From assembly GCA_947458585.1 (NCBI GenBank), contig CANGYY010000006.1, forward strand, positions 1 to 64,000: a DNA stretch of 64,000 nt. Reading direction: 5' to 3'. The position numbers were made by a program, and so were the translations under genes. Below the pieces are notes generated by a model, which ran no database searches, was not told where the DNA came from, and saw only the letters and a list, made by a program, of their open reading frames with translations. Positions 18,815 to 26,772 of this stretch are shown here, piece by piece (the stretch's first letter is position 1; each line of letters begins with the position of its first letter). The DNA is from Cyclobacteriaceae bacterium (GTDB lineage Bacteria > Bacteroidota > Bacteroidia > Cytophagales > Cyclobacteriaceae).

Positions 18815-20038
18815 GTGCAATCGGAAACCTACAAATACCAACGGAAAGAATTGGAGTTGAAGGCCTTGTTGGAAATCACACAGGCGATCAATGAAAACCA
18901 ATCCGAAGAGGTGCTGCTCACCATCTTCAAGTTTACCTGTTTGGTTCATTTGGAAATCAAGTCCCTCATCCTCTATGTCGCCAAAGAAGAAGACTTTGAG
19001 CAGCGTATTATTCATGGGGTAAAGTCAAAAACTCCGCTTTTCCTATCACAGAAATTCATTCAAGAAGATAAAAAGACGGGAAGCCTATCCATTCAATTGG
19101 AAGAAGGCTATTCCTTTGGGGAACTCGAAACCTACCTGCCAGTCTATCACAAGGAAAAACTGCTCGCGATTTTGTTTTTGAAGCGCAAAAACAAAGACCT
19201 GGAAATCGACCTAGACTTCACCCAAGCCTTGGCAAATATCTTGGTGGTGGCTTTGGAAAATAAGCGCTTTGCAAGAAGGCAACTCGAGCAAGAAGTCATG
19301 AAGCGAGAGATGGAGATTGCCTCGCAGGTACAGCAATTGTTATTCCCTTCAACCTTACCCAATACGGATCACCTCAAGGCAGAAGTAACCTATGTGCCAC
19401 ACAGCCGAGTAGGAGGAGATTATTACGATTTGATTGCAAGCGGTTCAGAGAAAATCTACTTCTGTATTGCGGATGTGTCTGGAAAAGGAATGGCTGCAGC
19501 CTTGTTGATGTCCAACTTTCAAGCGGCCCTACGCACCTTGTTGCGTAGCAATGCGGACTTAGAGACTTTGATCCACCAACTCAACTTCACACTCTTTGAC
19601 CTAACGAAGGGAGAGCGATTCATCACTTTTTTTCTGGGAGAATATGAGTTTGCAAGCGGCAACCTGCGCTACGTAAATGCTGGGCATAATCCTCCATTCC
19701 TATGCAGTCCGGAAGCCGAGGCAACTGAATTCTTGGAGGCTGGCACCACCATTCTAGGGGCTTTTGAATCCTTGCCTTTTTTAGAAGTGGGGAAGAGAGA
19801 CGGATTGAAGGAATTTACCTTACATCTGTTTACCGATGGCTTGACAGAAGCCATGAATCCCGAAGAGGAAGAGTATGGAGAACAACGCTTCAAGGAGTTG
19901 GCGGAGAAAAATAAAGAGCAAAATCCAGCTGAATTTCATCAAGAATTCCGCCTAGCAATCGACCATTTTGCGAAAAAAACGCCTTTTCACGATGATTTAA
20001 CGCTATTGAGTCTTCGATTTTCGAGAACATGCCCCTAA
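18815..20038 (+). CDS. PP2C family protein-serine/threonine phosphatase (SpoIIE/RsbU type) with N-terminal GAF-like domain
   Basis: EIASQVQQLLFPSTLP, GGDYYDLI, CIADVSGKGMAAALLMSNFQAALR, YVNAGHNPP, FTDGLTEAMN; GTG start. Confidence 0.9.
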   Translation: MQSETYKYQRKELELKALLEITQAINENQSEEVLLTIFKFTCLVHLEIKSLILYVAKEEDFEQRIIHGVKSKTPLFLSQKFIQEDKKTGSLSIQLEEGYSFGELETYLPVYHKEKLLAILFLKRKNKDLEIDLDFTQALANILVVALENKRFARRQLEQEVMKREMEIASQVQQLLFPSTLPNTDHLKAEVTYVPHSRVGGDYYDLIASGSEKIYFCIADVSGKGMAAALLMSNFQAALRTLLRSNADLETLIHQLNFTLFDLTKGERFITFFLGEYEFASGNLRYVNAGHNPPFLCSPEAEATEFLEAGTTILGAFESLPFLEVGKRDGLKEFTLHLFTDGLTEAMNPEEEEYGEQRFKELAEKNKEQNPAEFHQEFRLAIDHFAKKTPFHDDLTLLSLRFSRTCP

Positions 20039-20661
20039 TTCAACTCCCTTCTAGTCTGGCCTTGCTCTACCCCAACCGCCTTTGGAAGGGTGTAGAACTG
20101 GGCCGTAAGGTTAGCCTGACTTTTGACGATGGCCCTGTGCCTGGAGTGACGGATTGGGTTTTGGAAGAATTGGCAAAAAGAGAGTTGAACGCTACTTTTT
20201 TTATGGTTGGCGACAATGTGCGAAAGCATCCTTCCTTGGCCCAAGAAGTGCTAAGCGCTGGACATCAGTTGGGTAACCATACGTACCACCATCTTTCGGG
20301 TTGGAAAACAAGTACGGATACCTATTTGAAGGATGTGGCTGCCTGCGATGCAATTTTGGAGGATACCTTGGGCGTCCAAACCAGTTTGTTTCGGCCGCCC
20401 TATGGTTGGATGAAGCGGCGTCAGGCTCGAGAAGTAGCCAAGGACAAAAAGATAGTCATGTGGAGTCTCCTTAGCTATGATTTTGATTCGCGTTTAGCCC
20501 CAGAGAAAATAATTCAAGTTTGCACTTCCCGAACCTCATCCGGCAGCATCGTCGTCTTTCATGATCAGGAAAAAACTAAGGAGCAATTGAAAAAGGTGTT
20601 GCCCAATTACCTGGATTTTTTGGTTGGGGAAGGATATTCCACGCAACCGCTCCAAGGCTAA
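20029..20661 (+). CDS. Polysaccharide deacetylase family protein (NodB homology)
   Basis: SLTFDDGPVPGVT, GNHTYHHL, FRPPYGW, VFHDQEKT. Confidence 0.93.
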   Translation: MPLIQLPSSLALLYPNRLWKGVELGRKVSLTFDDGPVPGVTDWVLEELAKRELNATFFMVGDNVRKHPSLAQEVLSAGHQLGNHTYHHLSGWKTSTDTYLKDVAACDAILEDTLGVQTSLFRPPYGWMKRRQAREVAKDKKIVMWSLLSYDFDSRLAPEKIIQVCTSRTSSGSIVVFHDQEKTKEQLKKVLPNYLDFLVGEGYSTQPLQG

Positions 20662-20777
20662 GTTCCAACTTGAATTTTGTCTACTAATTTTTAAATCGAG
20701 GCTTTCACTTCAGGGGAATGCATCGATAGTTTCTTATTTTTGGGAAAGAATTTCAATACAAACCCAGGTAGGCTTTC

Positions 20778-21554
20778 ATGCAGTTAATCGATACCCACGC
20801 CCATATTTATTCCAGCAAGTTTGATTCGGATCGGGATCAGGTAATCGAAGAAATCCGCGCCGCTGGGATCAGCAAGGTATTTATGCCCAACGTGGATGTG
20901 CATACCATTGATGCCATGCTGGACTGTGAGAGCCGCTATGGAGACCTCTGTGTGCCCATGATGGGCTTGCATCCTTGTGATGTAGGAGATGACTTTGAAG
21001 ACCAACTCCAAGTGATGGAGCATTGGCTGAATATGCGACCTTTTGCAGCCGTTGGAGAGATTGGGACAGATCTCTATTGGGATAAGACCAGCTTGGACCG
21101 TCAACTGGCAGCTTTGGAGATTCAAGTGGGCTGGGCCAAGGAGCGCGAATTGCCCATAGTCTTGCACTGCAGAGAATCCATAGATCTGACGATTGACTTT
21201 ATTGAGAAAATGCACGATGGCCAATTGAGAGGGATATTTCATTGCTTTACGGGCAACCTGGACCAAGCCAAGCGAATTACAGAGATGGGTTTTTTGCTTG
21301 GAATTGGTGGAGTAGTTACCTTTAAAAATGGAGGTTTGGACCAAGTGATTCCGTATATTGGTCTAGAGCATTTGGTGTTGGAAACAGACGCTCCTTATTT
21401 GGCACCTGTTCCACATCGCGGGAAGCGGAACTCTCCTGCCTACTTGCCCTTTGTGGCGGAGCGAGTGGGAGACCTCCTTCAAGTACCAGCTGCTGTGGTT
21501 GCGGAAGCCACCAGTGCACAAGCACTTCAACTGTTTACAAAGACTGAAAAATGA
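20778..21554 (+). CDS. tatD: TatD family hydrolase
   Basis: LIDTHAHIYSSKFDSDR, GEIGTDLYWD, FHCFTGN, LETDAPYLAP. Confidence 0.95.
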   Translation: MQLIDTHAHIYSSKFDSDRDQVIEEIRAAGISKVFMPNVDVHTIDAMLDCESRYGDLCVPMMGLHPCDVGDDFEDQLQVMEHWLNMRPFAAVGEIGTDLYWDKTSLDRQLAALEIQVGWAKERELPIVLHCRESIDLTIDFIEKMHDGQLRGIFHCFTGNLDQAKRITEMGFLLGIGGVVTFKNGGLDQVIPYIGLEHLVLETDAPYLAPVPHRGKRNSPAYLPFVAERVGDLLQVPAAVVAEATSAQALQLFTKTEK

Positions 21555-22618
21555 ATTACAAGATCGTTCGTCTCAATACCGGAATCAAAACAAGTAAGGC
21601 TTCCTCAGTCCTGATTATCTACACAGGAGGTACCTTGGGGATGTCCTATGATGAGTCCGGCGCCTTGGTACCCTTCAATTTTGGACAGATTTTGGAAAAG
21701 ATTCCCATCCTTTCCAATATGAACATTGCGATTACGGTGATCTCCTTTCCCGAGCCCATTGACTCTTCCAATGTGACTATGGACCATTGGAAAGACATGG
21801 CCTACATCATTACCGAAAATTACGACAGTTACGATGGCTTCGTGGTACTGCATGGCACCGATACCATGGCCTATTCCGCATCTATGCTCAGTTACATGCT
21901 GGAAGGCTTGAATAAGCCTGTGATTTTTACAGGAGCCCAATTGCCCATCTCGGCCATGCGCTCTGATGCGCGGGAAAACTTGATGACCTCTTTGGAGATT
22001 GCCACGGCCAAATCCAAAGGGAGACCGATAGTACCCGAAGTGTGTATTTTCTTCAACCACATGCTGCTGCGTGGCAACCGTTCCAAAAAGGTGCAGAGCG
22101 TGCACTTCGATGCCTTTGAATCCGAGAATTACCCCATTTTGGCGGAGGCAGGTATCGTGATCGACTACAATACCACAGCGATCCGACCTTATGAGGCCAA
22201 TCGAAAGTTGGTCAATCGCAACAACCTGGACAACGGCGTGATGATTGTAAAGTTGTTTCCAGGAATTACTGACAAGATTTTGGATGCCTGTTTTGCCATT
22301 CCTGGCCTTCGAGGTGTGGTTTTGGAAACTTATGGATCTGGGAATAGTCCCTCCTTGGATTGGTTTATGAAATCCCTAGAGGGTGCGATCAAAAAAGGAT
22401 TGATCTTATTGAATGTGTCTCAATGCAACGGGGGCCGTGTCATACAAGGTCGCTACGAAACCAGCAAGGAGTTGCTAGCGGTAGGGGTGGTCAGTGGGGC
22501 AGACATGACTACCGAAGCAGCGGTCACCAAGTTGATGTTCTTGTTGGGACAGAAGTTGAGCCGGGAAGAGATTTGTCTGCAGTTGACCCAGTCCATTGCA
22601 GGCGAGATTAGCACCTAA
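21551..22618 (+). CDS. ansA: Type I asparaginase
   Basis: IIYTGGTLGM, VVLHGTDTMAYSASMLS, TGAQLP, RSDARENL. Confidence 0.95.
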   Translation: MNYKIVRLNTGIKTSKASSVLIIYTGGTLGMSYDESGALVPFNFGQILEKIPILSNMNIAITVISFPEPIDSSNVTMDHWKDMAYIITENYDSYDGFVVLHGTDTMAYSASMLSYMLEGLNKPVIFTGAQLPISAMRSDARENLMTSLEIATAKSKGRPIVPEVCIFFNHMLLRGNRSKKVQSVHFDAFESENYPILAEAGIVIDYNTTAIRPYEANRKLVNRNNLDNGVMIVKLFPGITDKILDACFAIPGLRGVVLETYGSGNSPSLDWFMKSLEGAIKKGLILLNVSQCNGGRVIQGRYETSKELLAVGVVSGADMTTEAAVTKLMFLLGQKLSREEICLQLTQSIAGEIST

Positions 22619-22707
22619 TTTTCGTTTATTTCAGAAAGGGGTTTGGAATCGGCGGGAATAATTTTTTTCTTTGCACTCCGATTCGGCTACCGAGTCAAAC
22701 CACAAAC

Positions 22708-22795
22708 AGAGAGGTGTCCGAGTGGTTGAAGGAGCACGCCTGGAAAGTGTGTATACTCCAAAAGGGTATCGAGGGTTCGAATCCCTTCCTCTCTG
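22708..22795 (+). tRNA. tRNA-Ser (anticodon GGA)
   Basis: AGAGAGG...CCTCTCT acceptor stem, loop CTGGAAA, long variable arm, GGTTCGAATCC T-arm. Confidence 0.95.
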
Positions 22796-22803
22796 CAGCA
22801 TAA

Positions 22804-22843
22804 CAAAGCCCTTAATTCATTGAATTAAGGGCTTTGTTTTTTT
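22804..22843 (+). terminator. Terminator downstream of tRNA-Ser
   Basis: caaagcccttaattcattgaattaagggctttgttttttt. Confidence 0.85.
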
Positions 22844-22897
22844 CTGCTTAAGCTGCAAGTTCTTCTAATCAATTGTAGTGGATTCTAGAACATTTTT

Positions 22898-23323
22898 TTA
22901 CCTCACCACCGGCAATCCCTCTTGGCTCCAGCCTTGAATCCCGCCTTGCAGGTGGTAGACCTTGGTATAGCCTTGCTGAATTAGCATCCACGCGGCTTCT
23001 TCGCTTCGAGCCCCTACGGCACAGTACACATAGACTTCCTGGTCTTTCGAGATTTGGTTGACCTGATCTAGAAAATCAGGACTGTAAAAATCAATTTCCA
23101 CCGCACCTTCAATTTTTCCTTGGTCGATCTCGTCCGCAGTACGCACGTCTAGCACAGTACCTGCCGTACTCTTGGTTGCAAACTCTTGTGCATTTAAGGT
23201 AAGGACCGAAGCCGCATTCGTCTGGCTTGTACCTTCGGTGGTGGTGGATTGGGTAGTGGAACTCGGTTGACAAGCATATAGGCCTGTGAGAATAAGTAAG
23301 CCGCTTAGGAAGGTAGTTTTCAT
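22898..23323 (-). CDS. Rhodanese-like domain lipoprotein
   Basis: VLDVRTADEIDQGKIEGAVEIDFYSPDF...VYVYCAVGARSEEAAWML...LQGGIQGW; lipobox LYAC. Confidence 0.92.
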   Translation of the reverse strand: MKTTFLSGLLILTGLYACQPSSTTQSTTTEGTSQTNAASVLTLNAQEFATKSTAGTVLDVRTADEIDQGKIEGAVEIDFYSPDFLDQVNQISKDQEVYVYCAVGARSEEAAWMLIQQGYTKVYHLQGGIQGWSQEGLPVVR

Positions 23324-23386
23324 ACGTTCAATTTTTTACAAAATTAACCAATTCGAGACGGACTCTTTGTGAGTAAAGGCACAGGA

Positions 23387-23416
23387 GACTGTCGTCAGTG
23401 GACTATGGACCGTTAG
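23387..23416. repeat. Intergenic repeat-like segment sharing words with 43301-43353
   Basis: gactgtcgtcagtggactatggaccgttag; shares gactgtcgtc and cagtggact with the reverse complement of the 43.3-kb site. Confidence 0.45.
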
Positions 23417-23421
23417 CAAAA

Positions 23422-24279
23422 TTATAAAAAAGCCATACTCAAGGTTCCGATACCCATGATCACTTTAGCCAGGGTACTCAGCTTGGCAAATTGCTCCTTT
23501 TGATCTGCACGATGAATTTTCCACATAAACCAGCAGAATAGTACCCCAAGTCCCCCGAAATAATAATACAGTTGCGGCAGGTTCAATTGGAAAGTCACCG
23601 TAAAGATCGAGCCGACAAAGGTGATCGCAATGATGTAGATTACCTGCTTGGTCTTGCGGAAACCAAGCACTATCGGCAAGGTCTTGGACCCGTGAAGGCG
23701 GTCGCCTTGTCGATCTTCAATGTCCTTGAGCAGCTCTCGAATTAAGGTTAAGAAAAAAGCAAAAAGGGCATAGGTGAAGACAAGCAATTCATTTTTCTGG
23801 AAGTAATAGGCCACCAAGTAAATGGAAAGACTGGTTAAAAAGGCCACCGCTACGTTGCCAATGAATGGCTTTCGCTTGAGTCCATTGCAGTACCACCAGA
23901 GCATTACGCCAGCAAAAATAATGAGTGCTGCAATCCGAGGGGCCACCACCCAACCCATGCCGATGGCAGCGAAGTTGAATACGCTATGGAGCATCAAAAT
24001 GACTCGTCTCTTGATGCCTTTACCCACCACCACTGCCTTGGGGCGATTGATGTAGTCAATTTTGACATCGTAGTAATCGTTGATCATGTAGCCTGCAGCC
24101 GTAACCAGCAAGGTGGCCAGGATCAAAAGGTAGAGGCGAAAATCCTGCAAGGCAGGAAGGCCTTGTGCATTGGTTTCAATCAGAAAATGCGCCGTCATCA
24201 CTTGGGCAAAAGCAATCAGCAGCAAGTTGATGGGTCTGCTGATTCTAAAAAGGCTTCGAAGTGATAAAGTTCTTTCCAT
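23422..24279 (-). CDS. UbiA-family prenyltransferase (geranylgeranylglycerol-phosphate geranylgeranyltransferase-like)
   Basis: NDYYDVKIDYINRPKAVVVG and DIEDRQGDRLHGSKTLPI motifs; multi-TM. Confidence 0.9.
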   Translation of the reverse strand: MERTLSLRSLFRISRPINLLLIAFAQVMTAHFLIETNAQGLPALQDFRLYLLILATLLVTAAGYMINDYYDVKIDYINRPKAVVVGKGIKRRVILMLHSVFNFAAIGMGWVVAPRIAALIIFAGVMLWWYCNGLKRKPFIGNVAVAFLTSLSIYLVAYYFQKNELLVFTYALFAFFLTLIRELLKDIEDRQGDRLHGSKTLPIVLGFRKTKQVIYIIAITFVGSIFTVTFQLNLPQLYYYFGGLGVLFCWFMWKIHRADQKEQFAKLSTLAKVIMGIGTLSMAFL

Positions 24280-24420
24280 GAGTTACTATTCCCATAAAAA
24301 TAAGAGAATAAAAGGATGATTTGGGGATTATTTTTAGGTGACCCATCGAAATTCTAGTTCCTGATTTTGGCGAATTCAATGCTCCTTTTTCTTAACTTGA
24401 CTATTCAGATTGATGCTACT

Positions 24421-25791
24421 ATGAATACATTCACTAACTCCTCAAGAAGAAACTTTATCAAACGCTCAGGCACTGCACTTGCAGGTTCCTTTTTGGTGCA
24501 TCCCCTGGCTCAAGCCTTAAGTTTGTTTCCTGGCTTGGACCGCAAAATGAAATTGGTCTTGGTAGGTACTGGCATACGTGGGCTTAGCATGTGGGGACGG
24601 GACGTGGTGAAGGCCTACAGCGACCGAGTTGAGTTTGTGGGTTTGTCCGACAAAAACGAAGGACGCATGCAACTAGGGAAGGCTTATTTGGAAGTGGATT
24701 GTCCGCTGTATCTAGATTTTGATCAAATGCTTCGCGAAACTTCCCCAGATGTGGTAATCGTGACTACGATGGATAGCACCCATCACGAATTCATCATCAA
24801 AGGCTTGAATGCAGGCATGCATGTCATCACGGAAAAGCCGATGACTACCGATGAACAAAAGGTGCAAGCCATTTTGGATGCGGAGCGACTCTCTGGCAAG
24901 CAGGTTCTGGTGACTTTCAACTACCGCTACTCTCCCCACCGTCAAAAACTCTATGAACTCCTGCAGGAAGGAGCCATTGGCAAGGTGACCTCGGTGGATT
25001 TCCATTGGTACCTAGACACCTCCCATGGAGCAGATTATTTTCGGCGTTGGCATGGCATCCAGGCACACAGTGGAAGCCTTTTGGTACACAAAGCTTCTCA
25101 CCATTTTGACCTACTCAACTGGTGGCTAAACTCAGACCCGGAAGAGGTTTTTGCTTACGGCTCCCTTGAATTTTATGGGAAAAATGGTCCTTTTCGATCC
25201 AAATCCTGCCGAGGTTGTCCCCATGCTTCTTCCTGTGATTTTTACTGGGACATTACAAAGAATGAATACCTCACCAAGTTGTATGTGGACAACGAAAAGT
25301 ACGACGGCTACTTACGGGATGGATGCGTATTTCGCGAAGAAATAGACAGCTTTGATAAAATGGCTGTTCAGATCCGCTACAAAAACAAGGTGCAGGTGAG
25401 CTATTCACTGACGACCTATTCTCCCTACGAGGGTTATCGAATTGCCTTCAATGGAACCGAAGGAAGGCTAGAGGCATGGATCAAAGAAAGTCAGCCCTGG
25501 GAGGAAAAGAACGAGGATGAATTGGTGTTGGTGAAGAATTTTGGGGAGCGATCCATCATCCCAGTTCCCCATGGATTGGGAGGGCATGGTGGAGGAGATA
25601 CACGACTCAAGGACAAACTTTTTCTTGACCCCAACCAAGCCGACCCTTGGCGGCAGTCTGCAGGGAGCCGAGATGGAGCCATGTCCTGCCTTATTGGAAT
25701 TGCTGCGAGGCACTCCATTGAGCAAGGCAAACCCATACAGATTCAAGACCTGACTACAATTCCGCTACAGGTGTCAGGTAGGGGAGTCTAA
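24421..25791 (+). CDS. Gfo/Idh/MocA family oxidoreductase with Tat-type signal
   Basis: SSRRNFIKRSGTALAGSF; LVGTGIRGLSMWGRDV; HVITEKPMTTD; CRGCPHASSC cysteine motif. Confidence 0.9.
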   Translation: MNTFTNSSRRNFIKRSGTALAGSFLVHPLAQALSLFPGLDRKMKLVLVGTGIRGLSMWGRDVVKAYSDRVEFVGLSDKNEGRMQLGKAYLEVDCPLYLDFDQMLRETSPDVVIVTTMDSTHHEFIIKGLNAGMHVITEKPMTTDEQKVQAILDAERLSGKQVLVTFNYRYSPHRQKLYELLQEGAIGKVTSVDFHWYLDTSHGADYFRRWHGIQAHSGSLLVHKASHHFDLLNWWLNSDPEEVFAYGSLEFYGKNGPFRSKSCRGCPHASSCDFYWDITKNEYLTKLYVDNEKYDGYLRDGCVFREEIDSFDKMAVQIRYKNKVQVSYSLTTYSPYEGYRIAFNGTEGRLEAWIKESQPWEEKNEDELVLVKNFGERSIIPVPHGLGGHGGGDTRLKDKLFLDPNQADPWRQSAGSRDGAMSCLIGIAARHSIEQGKPIQIQDLTTIPLQVSGRGV

Positions 25792-25804
25792 GCTGGATAT
25801 TTTT

Positions 25805-26680
25805 TTAGGCATTGCCCATTCCCGCGGATACAGCCTTAGGTTGAAGATCCACCAGGGCTACTGCGCCATGGATGGCTGTTTCATCTAGATCAGATACGAG
25901 CACCTGAAGTTTGGCCAAGACAGATGTATAGGGGAAAGTCTGCAAAGTGGCCCGCATGGACTTTTCAAACAAAGGGTAGGTCTTCCGGATGGAACCACCC
26001 AAGACGATGGCTTCGGGAGCAAGGGAAAAAAGAATCACTTTGAGCAGTTCCCCCACATGGGTTCCAAATTCATCAAAGGACTTCAAGGCTACCGAATCTC
26101 CTTCCTGTGCTAGTTTGGCCAAGGCCTTGGGACGGCTTTGGTACTCGCGGTTGAAGAATTTGCCGCTGCAATAATCTTCGAAGGTGAGGCCCCTATAGGA
26201 AGCGCCACACCATTCTCCGGCCGCAGAATTGACTCCAGAGTACAGTTTGCCGTGGATGATGATCCCGCCACCTACTCCTGTACCTAGGGTGATGCCCACG
26301 AGATTTTGGAATCCTTTGCCAACCCCAAATTTGTGTACTCCCAGTGCAAAGCAATTCGCGTCATTGTTGATGAAAACAGGTTTCCCAAAGCGAGCCGTCA
26401 AAAACTTCCGCAATTCTACATGCTGAAAGGAAGGAATATTAGCCAATCCCAAAACAATGCCTTCCTTCGGGTCCACCAATCCAGGAATCCCGATTCCGAT
26501 TCCTTCAAAGGAGAAGGGAAGGTAGCTTTCAATAAAAGTAGCCAAGGCTTCCAAAATAACTTCCTGCCTTTCTAGTGCAGGCGTGGGTATGCTTCGGATG
26601 TCTTGGAGATGACCCGATACCAGCACCCCAGCCTTGATGCTGGTGCCGCCAATGTCGATGCCTAGAATTACGTGTTCCAT
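25805..26680 (-). CDS. ROK family protein (sugar kinase/regulator)
   Basis: LGIDIGGTSIKAGVL, NDANCFALG, GITLGTGVGGGIIIHGKLYSGVNSAAGEW. Confidence 0.94.
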   Translation of the reverse strand: MEHVILGIDIGGTSIKAGVLVSGHLQDIRSIPTPALERQEVILEALATFIESYLPFSFEGIGIGIPGLVDPKEGIVLGLANIPSFQHVELRKFLTARFGKPVFINNDANCFALGVHKFGVGKGFQNLVGITLGTGVGGGIIIHGKLYSGVNSAAGEWCGASYRGLTFEDYCSGKFFNREYQSRPKALAKLAQEGDSVALKSFDEFGTHVGELLKVILFSLAPEAIVLGGSIRKTYPLFEKSMRATLQTFPYTSVLAKLQVLVSDLDETAIHGAVALVDLQPKAVSAGMGNA

Positions 26681-26772
26681 TCGAAAAAAAGATTAAAGGG
26701 AGTAAAAATACCAGACTTTCTAGCAGAAGCTTTGAAAATCAGGAAGTCAAATTGGATAAGTAGAACTGCTAA

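Noticed and set aside
20784-21344. 186-aa minus-strand ORF
   Set aside because: Antisense to tatD; composition reflects the complementary codon pattern
21605-22105. 166-aa minus-strand ORF
   Set aside because: Antisense to ansA, no family features
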